In this document: positions 1-7,043 of the stretch, piece by piece
How the letters are laid out: the number at the start of each line of letters is the position of its first letter
Numbering within the stretch: position 1 is the first letter of the stretch
Source of the DNA: a virus
Virus record (IMG/VR): IMGVR_UViG_3300049222_000082
Location: 1 to 21,721 of that record
DNA length: 21,721 nucleotides
Direction: 5' to 3' (one strand)
Made by a program: the position numbers and the translations under genes
The notes under the pieces: generated by a model
What the model was told of the DNA's origin: nothing
Seen by the model: only the letters and a program-made list of their open reading frames with translations
Databases searched by the model: none

Positions 1-2
1 CT

Positions 3-722
3 GCGGCGCGTGATATGCACACACGCATGACGATGCCTTGGGGTAAGACTGGTTGGCAGCTATGCCCGACCGCGCAGTATTTCAAATACACCGAAGCAAT
101 GACGGGTATGCAGAACAAGTTCTATGAATTGGTTCAAGAGTTCTTGGATAACTACGAGCAAGCTGTCGAGGATGCGCACTTGTTCTTGGGTGATCTTGCA
201 AACCCTGACGACTATCCAAGCCTAGAGAAGTTGTCACGCAAGTTCTCATTCACGCTCGACGAAATGCCGCTACCTACCTCTGGCGACTTCCGCTTGGACA
301 TCGCCAACGAAGGGATTAGCCAGTTGGCTAACAAGTACGAGAAGTTCTACACCACGCAGTTCGAGACCGCGATGGGTGACATATGGAAGCGTACCTATGA
401 CGCGCTGTCTAACATGTCGGAGCGTCTCGACTACGAGACCGATATCGTAGAGTACGTGGACGATGCGGGGCGTACCAAGCGCCGTAAGATCGGGGCCAAA
501 ACATTCCGCGATACGTTGGTGTCCAACGTGACCGAGATGATCGGACTACTCAAAGTTAGCAACGTGGCTAACTCACCTCACATGACTGCTATGGCTGAAC
601 GTCTGGAAGATGCGATGCTAGGAGTCACACCCGCTGCCCTGCGTGACGACGAGTCGCTGCGCAAGCAGACAAAAGCCGAAGTAGATGCAGCCATCGCTGC
701 GCTGCCAACACTAGACATATAA
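3..722 (+). CDS. DUF3150-like phage protein, 5' end cut by window
   Basis: The frame is open to the left edge (the codons before Met at 15 read Ala-Ala-Arg-Asp), and that Met has no ribosome binding site, so the true start is outside the window. The visible 239 residues are soluble, mostly helical and rich in charged residues. The stretch PWGKTGWQLCPTAQYFKY near the start resembles the 'LPWdd.GwRLLP..nyf' region I associate with DUF3150 phage proteins. These are often encoded beside a MoxR-like ATPase and a VWA protein, as here. The gene carries two copies of the dispersed palindrome (315-332 and 555-572). It ends 18 bases before the ATPase gene, so they are probably co-transcribed. The family assignment is tentative and the molecular function is unknown. 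Confidence 0.6.
   Translation, partial: AARDMHTRMTMPWGKTGWQLCPTAQYFKYTEAMTGMQNKFYELVQEFLDNYEQAVEDAHLFLGDLANPDDYPSLEKLSRKFSFTLDEMPLPTSGDFRLDIANEGISQLANKYEKFYTTQFETAMGDIWKRTYDALSNMSERLDYETDIVEYVDDAGRTKRRKIGAKTFRDTLVSNVTEMIGLLKVSNVANSPHMTAMAERLEDAMLGVTPAALRDDESLRKQTKAEVDAAIAALPTLDI
315..332. repeat. Dispersed palindrome copy, one mismatch
   Basis: ATTAGC-CAGTTG-GCTAAC, with A for G at position 1. It lies in frame in the DUF3150-like gene and encodes ISQLAN. Confidence 0.7.
555..572. repeat. Dispersed palindrome copy, perfect
   Basis: GTTAGC-AACGTG-GCTAAC inside the DUF3150-like gene, encoding VSNVAN. Confidence 0.9.
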
Positions 723-740
723 ACAGATTGGAGAAACCTC

Positions 741-1847
741 ATGTCAACTAACACAATGTATGCACTGAGCATCGAAGAAATCGCTAACGCCATTGCAGTT
801 CAAGTTCCTCTGCCACCAGAGGACAAGACAACCATCATCGTCGAGGGCGAGATGGGCAGCGGCAAGTCATCAATCCTCAAGGTATTGGCCGAGGATCTGC
901 CTGACCACAAGGCGATCTATTTCGACTGCACGACCAAGGCCGATGCGGGCGACCTGATGTTGCCAAAGTTCAAGGATTTGGAAGGCAACGACTATGTTAG
1001 CTTTGCGACTAACGAGGAGCTTGGTATGCACCTCAAGGATACGCCGCTCATTATTATGATCGACGAGGCAGGCAAGAACCGCGCTATCCAGAACCCGCTC
1101 AACCGTTTGTTCCAAGAGCGAATGATCGGTATGCATGAGCTACACCCAGAGAGCGTTGTCTTTGCGACGACTAACCTTGGGTTCGAGAATGTGGGCGACA
1201 CGTTCCTGCCGCATACTTGCAACCGCGTGACATTCGTGCGGATGCGCAAGCCGAATGCGATAGAGTGGATCGAATGGGGTATCAACCACAAGCTAGATCA
1301 CGTCACGCTTGCATGGGTCAAGGACAACCCGCAGGTGTTGGCATCGTCTGACGATGTGAAAGACCCCGAGGATAACGTCTACATCAACCACCCCAAAGCC
1401 AACGGGCGTCGATCATTCTGCACAGCGAGGTCTCTGCACAAGGCGTCAAACTACATGAAGATGCGCGACAAGCTCAACGACAAGTCTCTGACCGCGTTGC
1501 TCATTGGTACGATTGGTATGCGTGGCGGCATGGATCTGATGGCTCACCTCAAGTTAGCCGATCAGCTACCTAGTTTGGAGTCGATCAAGTCCGATCCCAA
1601 AAACGCCAAGGTTCCGACCACAGCGGCAGGTATCTGTATGGTGGTCTATCGGACACTGGCAGCTATCGAGCAAGACTGGCTCAACTCTTGGATGGACTAC
1701 ATGGCGCGGCTAGATGCCGAGGCGCAAGGTATGTTTGCCAATGGTGTCCGTGCGCCAAGATACAGCAAGCAGGCGATGGTCATGCAGAACCGCAAGTTCA
1801 CGCAGTGGGCAGCGGATAACTCGCATATGTTTTCATCAGATCAATAA
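741..1847 (+). CDS. MoxR/CbbQ-type AAA+ ATPase
   Basis: This 368-residue AAA+ ATPase probably works as a chaperone or remodelling motor with the VWA protein downstream. Walker A is GEMGSGKSS (residues 36-44), Walker B is LIIMIDE (103-109) followed by AGK, and sensor 1 is VVFATTN (139-145). This layout is typical of MoxR/CbbQ/NorQ-like ATPases, which pair with VWA partners (NorQ-NorD, CobS-CobT, RavA-ViaA). The C-terminal half is not recognised and is probably a lid plus a phage-specific extension. The start ATG at 741 follows TTGGAGAA at 728-735. The stop overlaps the AAGGAGG ribosome binding site of the VWA gene, so the two are translated together. Two one-mismatch copies of the dispersed palindrome lie inside (996-1013 and 1553-1570). 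The substrate is unknown. Confidence 0.85.
   Translation: MSTNTMYALSIEEIANAIAVQVPLPPEDKTTIIVEGEMGSGKSSILKVLAEDLPDHKAIYFDCTTKADAGDLMLPKFKDLEGNDYVSFATNEELGMHLKDTPLIIMIDEAGKNRAIQNPLNRLFQERMIGMHELHPESVVFATTNLGFENVGDTFLPHTCNRVTFVRMRKPNAIEWIEWGINHKLDHVTLAWVKDNPQVLASSDDVKDPEDNVYINHPKANGRRSFCTARSLHKASNYMKMRDKLNDKSLTALLIGTIGMRGGMDLMAHLKLADQLPSLESIKSDPKNAKVPTTAAGICMVVYRTLAAIEQDWLNSWMDYMARLDAEAQGMFANGVRAPRYSKQAMVMQNRKFTQWAADNSHMFSSDQ
996..1013. repeat. Dispersed palindrome copy, one mismatch
   Basis: GTTAGC-TTTGCG-ACTAAC inside the AAA+ ATPase gene, encoding VSFATN. Confidence 0.7.
1553..1570. repeat. Dispersed palindrome copy, one mismatch
   Basis: GTTAGC-CGATCA-GCTACC inside the AAA+ ATPase gene, in the other frame, encoding LADQLP. 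Confidence 0.6.
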
Positions 1848-1858
1848 GGAGGATAAGA

Positions 1859-3079
1859 ATGTTACAGTTAGGCGGTAAGCTAACCGAGGAGCAGCGGCTC
1901 GAAAAAGCCGTTGTTCAAATCATGCACAAACAACCTGCCATTGGCGGGTTGGTTATGTTGGGCAAGCGTGTTGTATGTGACAAGACACGCACGGCATGTA
2001 CCGATGGGCGTGACGAGTGGTATGGACGTGAGTTTGTACGTAACCTGAACGACAAGCAGCTACGCTTCCTCGTTCTGCATGAGATGTATCACAAGATGTA
2101 TCGCCACTTGATTACGTGGCGGCATCTCTGGAAGAAGTGTTCCGACACAGCCAACCGTGCGATGGACTATGAAATCAACATCAAGATACTCGACGAGTAT
2201 GGAGAGTTCGTGGAGTGGATCCCAAATGGCTGTCTCAATCAAGCCTATCGTGGTTGGGGCACAGCTAAAATCTTTGACGACATCTACGAGAAGCGCAAAG
2301 AACGCGAAGGCGGTGAAAGCGGTGACGGTGAAGGCGGCGGTGGCGATGGTGGCGGCGATGGTGACGGTGAACCATTCGACGATCACGATTGGGAAAGTGC
2401 TAAGGAGATGACCGAGGAGGAGAAGCGCGAGCTAGAGCGTGAGATCGACGAGGCAATCCGTCAAGGCAATATCGTGGCAGGCAAAACCGGAAGCGGTGGC
2501 AGTCGTGACATGGAGGAGTTGTTGCAGCCCAAGGTAGATTGGAAAGAACCGTTCCGCGAGTTCTTCATGGCTACCTGTGCGGGTAACGACAATTCGACGT
2601 GGCGCAAGCCCAAGCGTAGGTTCATTGCGCAAAACGTGTATCTGCCATCGACGTTCAGCGAGACCATTGGCGAGTTGATACTTGGCATCGACACGTCAGG
2701 CTCGACATTCGCGCCGGGAGTGTTGCCTGCGTTTATGACCGAGACAAAATCCATCTGCGATATGCTACGCCCCGAGCGGGTTCGCATCTTGTATTGGGAC
2801 ACAGCGATCTGTCGTGCTGAAGTGTACGAGCAGTACGAGTTGGACAACATGATAAACACCACGCAGCCCGAAGGCGGTGGCGGCACGGACGTTAGCTGTG
2901 TGGCTAACTACATCACAGAGCATAAGCTCGACCCGCAAGCTATCGTGTTGCTGACCGATGGGTATCTATTCGGAGGCTGGGGCAACTGGCATCATCCGAC
3001 CCTGTGGTGCGTGTTGGACAATGCGAATGCGCGTCCGACCAACGGCAAAACAATTCACATCAAATCGGAGGACATGTGA
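1859..3079 (+). CDS. HExxH metallopeptidase-like plus VWA domain protein
   Basis: The protein has 406 residues. The N-terminal half carries a zincin-like motif HEMYH (74-78) in a context like the 'putative metallopeptidase domain' family (DUF2201 N-terminal region). A Gly/Asp/Glu-rich linker covers about 150-175. The C-terminal half is a VWA-like domain with a MIDAS signature: DTSGS (278-282), GGGGTD with Thr343, and LTDG with Asp367. By analogy with CobT/NorD/ViaA-type proteins it should be the VWA partner of the ATPase encoded just upstream (11-base gap). The start ATG at 1859 follows AAGGAGG at 1846-1852. Whether the HExxH is an active protease is not known. Palindrome copies lie at 1867-1884 (one mismatch) and 2891-2908 (perfect). 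Confidence 0.85.
   Translation: MLQLGGKLTEEQRLEKAVVQIMHKQPAIGGLVMLGKRVVCDKTRTACTDGRDEWYGREFVRNLNDKQLRFLVLHEMYHKMYRHLITWRHLWKKCSDTANRAMDYEINIKILDEYGEFVEWIPNGCLNQAYRGWGTAKIFDDIYEKRKEREGGESGDGEGGGGDGGGDGDGEPFDDHDWESAKEMTEEEKRELEREIDEAIRQGNIVAGKTGSGGSRDMEELLQPKVDWKEPFREFFMATCAGNDNSTWRKPKRRFIAQNVYLPSTFSETIGELILGIDTSGSTFAPGVLPAFMTETKSICDMLRPERVRILYWDTAICRAEVYEQYELDNMINTTQPEGGGGTDVSCVANYITEHKLDPQAIVLLTDGYLFGGWGNWHHPTLWCVLDNANARPTNGKTIHIKSEDM
1867..1884. repeat. Dispersed palindrome copy, one mismatch
   Basis: GTTAGG-CGGTAA-GCTAAC, eight bases after the start of the VWA gene, encoding LGGKLT. Confidence 0.7.
2891..2908. repeat. Dispersed palindrome copy, perfect
   Basis: GTTAGC-TGTGTG-GCTAAC in the VWA domain, right after the Thr of the MIDAS region, encoding VSCVAN. 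Confidence 0.9.
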
Positions 3080-3195
3080 TGGAAGATGACGACTTAACAG
3101 ATATGGTTTTTAAATACCTACAAGACATGGCGGATCGCGGTGATGAAGCCGCGAAGCGTCTGTTGGATATGTTGCGGGAGGAACCAGATGAGTAA
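3079..3195 (+). CDS. Small acidic hypothetical protein (38 aa)
   Basis: The ATG at 3079 shares its A with the TGA stop of the VWA gene and is preceded by GGAGG at 3067-3071. The 38-residue product is strongly acidic (starts MEDDDL, ends EEPDE) and reads as one amphipathic helix. A longer frame starting at 3004 is open, but it would overlap the VWA gene without a ribosome binding site. Function unknown. The translational coupling and good spacing support a real gene. Confidence 0.65.
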   Translation: MEDDDLTDMVFKYLQDMADRGDEAAKRLLDMLREEPDE

Positions 3196-3373
3196 TATTT
3201 TTGTAGATAACCCGTTCATCCGCTGCCCCGAATGTAAAGGCGTGGGTAAAGAAATAGCTGAGCGCAACGTGATGATGAGTAACGATAATCCATACGGTTA
3301 CATAGAGGAGTATGAGCGTGATTGTCGTAACTGCGATGGGCTTGGCGAAATCGAAAGGGATTATGATGATTGA
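3188..3373 (+). CDS. Small zinc-knuckle protein with two CxxCxG motifs (61 aa)
   Basis: The 61-residue protein carries two cysteine pairs, CPECKGVG (residues 13-20) and CRNCDGLG (46-53). This is the CxxCxGxG pattern of the DnaJ central zinc-binding region, reduced to one pair of knuckles. They probably bind a single zinc ion. There is no J domain, so it is not a full DnaJ. The start ATG at 3188 overlaps the previous stop and follows GGGAGGAA at 3176-3183. The longer upstream in-frame extension (from 3140) has no ribosome binding site. Possible roles are protein-protein or nucleic-acid contact. Function unknown. Confidence 0.75.
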   Translation: MSNIFVDNPFIRCPECKGVGKEIAERNVMMSNDNPYGYIEEYERDCRNCDGLGEIERDYDD

Positions 3374-3608
3374 ATTTTTTACAGCTTTGATCTTGCACTA
3401 CGAGTTGCAGGGCAAAGAAGTCGAGGCAGTGGTGTGGTTTGAAACCGAAGCCGACTGCCAAGCGGTGATGCAGAATGATATTGCAGCACCATTGTACGAC
3501 GAGTTGTACGACTTGTACGGCAATAACCTAATGATGTTCTGCGAAGTATCGGAGGGCGTCTCAAATATAATCAGGCCGAAAACACGGCCAACACAGGAGA
3601 ATAACTAA
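3366..3608 (+). CDS. Hypothetical protein (80 aa)
   Basis: Begins MIEFFTALILHYE and contains an acidic, Tyr/Leu-rich middle (YDELYDLYG). No family is recognised. ATG at 3366 sits five bases after AGGGA (3356-3360). ATG at 3363 is possible but too close to that site. The start overlaps the stop of the zinc-knuckle gene, and the stop TAA overlaps the next ATG (TAATG), so the three genes look translationally coupled. Confidence 0.7.
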   Translation: MIEFFTALILHYELQGKEVEAVVWFETEADCQAVMQNDIAAPLYDELYDLYGNNLMMFCEVSEGVSNIIRPKTRPTQENN

Positions 3609-4606
3609 TGGCACTTACATACTCAGTATTCCAAACTTTTGCAGAGGTGGAGCATCACTACAATGCTATCAAACCTTTGATATCGAAATGTCACACTAAA
3701 GCAGAGGATGTTCGACCTATCGGAGATCGTAAACGTAAGTGGGAGCGTATCGTTAAACTCAGTGATTACTGCTATGCGCTTCTTGACGGGTATTGCTTTG
3801 GCGACCCCGTGTTTAAAACGTGGGGCACTGACAGAACCGTCACCAAAGCGGATACCGAATTTTACGCTGCTGTCGTGTGGCGCAAGCATCGTGACGGAAC
3901 CACAAGCGTTAAGATACGCAATGGCACGGGGCCGTGGAACCATGTCAGTAGGTATCAGTTCCTAACACGCCACGTACCGAGAGGTATGTACTTCCTAGTG
4001 TACAACGGGAAGCAAGCTATAAACCTGACCAGTAATTACAGAGATCACGATAGACATTTCCTAGCCAAAGGTAAAACCGTGCCAAAAGAGGTGAACCCCC
4101 ATTGGAAAAATTTTATGCACCGCAAAGACAACGCGGCGTTAGCCTTCAAGCTAACTCCTGACGGGAAGTGGCTGCGTGATCCAGAAACAGGCGAGGATCT
4201 GCCGATACCGCCGCGTGTCAACAAGGCGCTGAAAGCCAAGTTCAAGGAACCGCTGAGAGAGTTCTTTGAGTGGGGCATGACAATCGCAAACATGCTGCCG
4301 CTTACGGATAACGACTACATCCGAAAGATGCGCACCGAGGCGTATGACTATTATTCAGAAACAGAGGGCACAGGGTTCATACGATCTAGAGATACCTACA
4401 ACGTGAAGAATTGTAGGAGTATCATTACAGACCCCGAACATCCGCTGCGCCTACCTCTGTTTGTAGAGTTCGCGGAAACCACAGCCGATGGGTGGTGGCA
4501 ACATGCCTCTTACAAAGTGCAACAAGTAGAGACGAAGGAGGATCTGTCAGCAGTACGAAACAAATACAATAACTGGGTGAACAAGCACCTTGGTTTCAAA
4601 TCATAA
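3608..4606 (+). CDS. Hypothetical phage protein (332 aa)
   Basis: A soluble protein of 332 residues with many aromatic and basic residues and no recognised domain. It has no membrane segment or signal peptide. The N-terminal third could be a beta-rich domain (regular alternation around YAAVVWRKHRDGTTSVKIRN). The C-terminal half is helical and charged. The start ATG at 3608 shares its A with the preceding TAA and follows AGGAGA at 3596-3601. A perfect palindrome copy at 4138-4155 puts LAFKLT into the protein. Function unknown. Confidence 0.75.
   Translation: MALTYSVFQTFAEVEHHYNAIKPLISKCHTKAEDVRPIGDRKRKWERIVKLSDYCYALLDGYCFGDPVFKTWGTDRTVTKADTEFYAAVVWRKHRDGTTSVKIRNGTGPWNHVSRYQFLTRHVPRGMYFLVYNGKQAINLTSNYRDHDRHFLAKGKTVPKEVNPHWKNFMHRKDNAALAFKLTPDGKWLRDPETGEDLPIPPRVNKALKAKFKEPLREFFEWGMTIANMLPLTDNDYIRKMRTEAYDYYSETEGTGFIRSRDTYNVKNCRSIITDPEHPLRLPLFVEFAETTADGWWQHASYKVQQVETKEDLSAVRNKYNNWVNKHLGFKS
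4138..4155. repeat. Dispersed palindrome copy, perfect
   Basis: GTTAGC-CTTCAA-GCTAAC in the 332-aa gene, encoding LAFKLT. Confidence 0.9.
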
Positions 4607-4626
4607 TATAAAAATGGAGAATGACT

Positions 4627-5490
4627 ATGGGATACAATCCTTACTTAACGTCAGAAGCGATGCAACAGACAGAGAACAATAGCTACGTGGGTAATGAGGT
4701 AGCTAGGTTCGCAGATGCTGTGGCCGCTGCACTAAAAGCAAAGTGGAGCTACAAGCGTAGGAACAGCGTTTGGATCTATCGTGAGAACGAGATTTATGCG
4801 CTAGGTTTTGTGGGTTACGGTGACTTCACCGAAAAAGCCAACGGAGATGCTGCGTACATTGTTCACAGTCGCAACATCGAAAACTGTAGGTACAACGACT
4901 ACAACGCGCAGCATTACATGGCATTTGCCAAGCATTTTGAGAAAGGCCTATCTAATGCTACCCGCCACCTGCGCACCATACCGTGTCACGTAGCTGTGGA
5001 ACGAGAGCTTAGAAACCTACGTAGACAGATGCGAGACATAGACGACTACAGTTCGCGGAAGGTTAGGCAGTTGGCTAACGATGTCACCGATGGGCTAGGT
5101 CGTGGTAAAAGCTCGCCCTTGGAGCGAGAGCTTAAAAACCTTGTGAACACGGGGCATACATGGCTTGATGCAAACTTTGGTGAACAAGTCAAAACGTTCC
5201 TTAACTACAGTGGCGAGGACACGTCCTCCGGTGAGAGTATGTTTGATGTCGTGTATATCAACATCTCGCCACGCGGTACGCAGTCGGTCAACGTGTACAC
5301 TAACATGGATGGTAAAGAGTGGAATTGGGAGCCAGATCCGAGCAATCATTACGGGTGCGATGTGGATCAGCTAGACGAAGAGCTTAAACGTAAGGTGTCC
5401 ACATTGCAGATGGTTGAGCAAGGTACGTTTGTTCCGAATGTTGGCTTTCATGCTCTCACAGGGAGACTGTTCTATGTCGCTCAATCCTAA
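4627..5490 (+). CDS. Hypothetical phage protein (287 aa)
   Basis: The start is taken at ATG 4627, six bases after GGAGA (4616-4620). An ATG at 4621 directly abuts that site and is unlikely. The product is a soluble 287-residue protein. Its N-terminal half contains a beta-rich stretch (SVWIYRENEIYALGFVGYGDF), its middle a charged helix with Arg-rich repeats (ERELRNLRRQMRDIDDYSSR), and its C-terminal third a second beta-rich segment. No family is recognised. A one-mismatch palindrome copy (5062-5079) encodes VRQLAN. It overlaps the next gene by 17 bases. Confidence 0.7.
   Translation: MGYNPYLTSEAMQQTENNSYVGNEVARFADAVAAALKAKWSYKRRNSVWIYRENEIYALGFVGYGDFTEKANGDAAYIVHSRNIENCRYNDYNAQHYMAFAKHFEKGLSNATRHLRTIPCHVAVERELRNLRRQMRDIDDYSSRKVRQLANDVTDGLGRGKSSPLERELKNLVNTGHTWLDANFGEQVKTFLNYSGEDTSSGESMFDVVYINISPRGTQSVNVYTNMDGKEWNWEPDPSNHYGCDVDQLDEELKRKVSTLQMVEQGTFVPNVGFHALTGRLFYVAQS
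5062..5079. repeat. Dispersed palindrome copy, one mismatch
   Basis: GTTAGG-CAGTTG-GCTAAC in the 287-aa gene, encoding VRQLAN. The spacer is the same as in the copy at 315-332. Confidence 0.7.
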
Positions 5491-5854
5491 AATTATAAAT
5501 CTTGACACCCCCCTTGACGAGACGGTATATCGCATTTACATACAACCTTCATCGTTTGCTGTCGATGTAACGTGTTTAGGCACAGAGTGTTACGAGGTAG
5601 GGAACTTTGGTAAGTATGTAAGTGATTTGCCAGATTGGGTACAGGGGAAACTAGCAGTGCTTATGATGATGGGGGAAGATGACTACGGGCACATAATTGA
5701 AGGCGTAGGCTTTCGCAAAGACCGTCATGTTTTCTACGTTAGCCATGAGGCTAACCCTGTCAGTAGAGACAAGTTGGAAATGTTGGCGTTTTCTGTGTGT
5801 CTTAAAATTCCCTTGGAGTGTACGCGCCCTTTAGAAGGAGTTGTAGATGGGTGA
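5474..5854 (+). CDS. Hypothetical protein (126 aa)
   Basis: The start ATG at 5474 follows GGGAG at 5461-5465 and lies inside the end of the previous gene. The upstream in-frame Met at 5414 has no ribosome binding site. The 126-residue product begins MSLNPKIINLDTPLDE and is a mixed alpha/beta protein with no recognised motif. The perfect palindrome at 5738-5755 encodes VSHEAN. The stop overlaps the next start by eight bases. Function unknown. Confidence 0.7.
   Translation: MSLNPKIINLDTPLDETVYRIYIQPSSFAVDVTCLGTECYEVGNFGKYVSDLPDWVQGKLAVLMMMGEDDYGHIIEGVGFRKDRHVFYVSHEANPVSRDKLEMLAFSVCLKIPLECTRPLEGVVDG
5738..5755. repeat. Dispersed palindrome copy, perfect
   Basis: GTTAGC-CATGAG-GCTAAC in the 126-aa gene, encoding VSHEAN. 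Confidence 0.9.
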
Positions 5855-6035
5855 CACAGAATTAAGCATGTTCCAGCAAGCACAGTTGCGTTGGCTCAAG
5901 CGACAGGTAGACAACCTGCAAGAAGAACAATGGCGCAATGATGCGAGGCCCCGTGTAAAGCAAGAACTCTTTGCAGCTCGTGAGGAGTTGGATACTTACG
6001 TGAAGAACCTTCGCAACGCAGGGGTGAAGATATGA
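5847..6035 (+). CDS. Small coiled-coil hypothetical protein (62 aa)
   Basis: Sixty-two residues, almost entirely predicted helix with regular charged/hydrophobic spacing (QLRWLKRQVDNLQEEQWR, then EELDTYVKNLRN), so a short coiled coil is likely. ATG at 5847 follows AAGGAG at 5835-5840. The stop overlaps the ATG of the VRR-NUC gene (ATATGA). Function unknown. It may be a partner of the nuclease, by position only. Confidence 0.7.
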   Translation: MGDTELSMFQQAQLRWLKRQVDNLQEEQWRNDARPRVKQELFAAREELDTYVKNLRNAGVKI

Positions 6036-6355
6036 CACCGGAAGCGAAGGTAAAGAAGAAGGTAGTACGCATTCTGAAAGATGCGGGTGCGTATTACTTC
6101 TACCCTGTGACGAGTGGGTACGGGCGCAGTGGTGTGCCTGATGTAGTTGCATGTCTGGAGGGTTACTTCCTTGGCATCGAATGTAAGGCGGGGAAGAACA
6201 AGCCGACCCCGCTACAACAGAAAAACTTGGACGATATAGACACAGCAGGAGGTATAGCACTGATTATTAACGAGGATAATCTGGACTTATTACAGTCCAT
6301 AATACTGGGCATCAAAGTAGATGTCACGATAACAAAAAACTCAAATGGAGAATAG
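6032..6355 (+). CDS. VRR-NUC domain nuclease
   Basis: A stand-alone VRR-NUC nuclease of 107 residues, the usual size for phage members of this PD-(D/E)XK branch. It likely cleaves branched or structured DNA during replication or recombination. Catalytic signature: GVPDVVA with Asp37, then GIECKAG with Glu50 and Lys52, followed by the conserved Gln of TPLQQKN. The basic N-terminal helix (EAKVKKKVVRILKDAG) is typical of the family. ATG at 6032 overlaps the previous stop and follows GGGGTGA at 6021-6027. Confidence 0.88.
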   Translation: MTPEAKVKKKVVRILKDAGAYYFYPVTSGYGRSGVPDVVACLEGYFLGIECKAGKNKPTPLQQKNLDDIDTAGGIALIINEDNLDLLQSIILGIKVDVTITKNSNGE

Positions 6356-6364
6356 ATAGCCGCT

Positions 6365-6916
6365 ATGGATATCACACAAGAACAACTGAAAAAACTTTTT
6401 GGCGAAATAAAAGAAGTCGTTATGATTATGGAGCGTGTTCCGCATAACGCAGGGGGCGCAGGGTTTGCTGTCACCACCGAGGGTGAAAGCTGCTTTGTCG
6501 GCAGGAATTATATCGAAAACAATAACCTGCAAGAAGGCGATTTCTTTACAGCGCGGGTGGCCCCTAACCAAAACAACCACAAGACAAACACTCCCTATAA
6601 GGTAGTGGGTAAGGTTGCGGTGCTAGACGGGCTAGATCCGTTTGATGAAACACCTTCACCGAGGGTGCAGCAAGCTACGCTAGAGGACCGCATTACGGCT
6701 CTTATGCGTGACGAAGAACACTCATATCCGCACAGGGTTGGGGAGTTAGCCAGTAAGCTAACTTCTGACACCGCAGCAGTTCAGCTTGCGTTACAGCGTA
6801 TGCACACTGCGGGTGAGATATGGGAAGCAAAGATAGAACGTAAGGGTACGCAAACAAAAGCGTCTTACGTTTTGTGGGCGCTCGACGACGAGTGGTTTGC
6901 ACTTGACTACGAGTAA
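6365..6916 (+). CDS. Hypothetical protein with possible OB-like part and winged helix (183 aa)
   Basis: The N-terminal about 90 residues look beta-rich (GGAGFAVTTEGESCFVGRNY... GDFFTARVAPN... YKVVGKVAVLDG), compatible with a small OB-like or cold-shock-like barrel. After a Pro-rich linker, residues about 105-160 read as a winged helix (EDRITALMRDEEHSYPHRVG, LASKLT, TAAVQLALQRMHTAGEIWEAK). This suggests a nucleic-acid-binding protein. The only near ribosome binding site, GGAGA at 6347-6351, is 13 bases from ATG 6365, an unusually long gap. The perfect palindrome at 6745-6762 falls in the winged-helix part. Both domain calls are inferences from pattern. Confidence 0.7.
   Translation: MDITQEQLKKLFGEIKEVVMIMERVPHNAGGAGFAVTTEGESCFVGRNYIENNNLQEGDFFTARVAPNQNNHKTNTPYKVVGKVAVLDGLDPFDETPSPRVQQATLEDRITALMRDEEHSYPHRVGELASKLTSDTAAVQLALQRMHTAGEIWEAKIERKGTQTKASYVLWALDDEWFALDYE
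6745..6762. repeat. Dispersed palindrome copy, perfect
   Basis: GTTAGC-CAGTAA-GCTAAC in the winged-helix part of the 183-aa gene, encoding LASKLT. Confidence 0.9.
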
Positions 6917-7031
6917 TACGGATCGGGGGTGCGGCTTGTACGGTCGCACCCTTGAAGAGTTCATTCACGCCATGCACGGCTTGGATGTTGTTTGGAAACC
7001 GAAGAAGAGTGGCGAAGAGCCACCGTTTTAA
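6903..7031 (+). CDS. Possible small ORF with TTG start (42 aa or shorter)
   Basis: A frame open from upstream runs to TAA at 7029-7031, in a gap that otherwise has no gene. Candidate starts are TTG 6903 (42 aa), TTG 6936 (31 aa, preceded by a GGGGG run) and ATG 6972 (19 aa). The translation GRTLEEFIHAMHGLDVVWKP looks protein-like rather than random. No start is well supported, and the region also holds a 7-bp hairpin, so this may be non-coding. Confidence 0.35.
   Translation: MTTSNTDRGCGLYGRTLEEFIHAMHGLDVVWKPKKSGEEPPF
6927..6951 (+). other. Hairpin, perfect 7-bp stem
   Basis: GGGTGCG at 6927-6933 pairs with CGCACCC at 6945-6951 around an 11-base loop, eleven bases after the preceding stop codon. 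There is no T-run, so it is not a standard terminator. It may be an mRNA processing or stabilising hairpin, or it may lie within the small ORF. Confidence 0.45.
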
Positions 7032-7043
7032 AGGAGAATAACT

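Noticed and set aside
5502-5531. Perfect -35-like TTGACA with TATATC 18 bases on, inside the 126-aa gene
   Set aside because: It lies 28 bases inside a coding sequence in a tightly coupled gene run, and the -10 matches only four of six. Likely chance.
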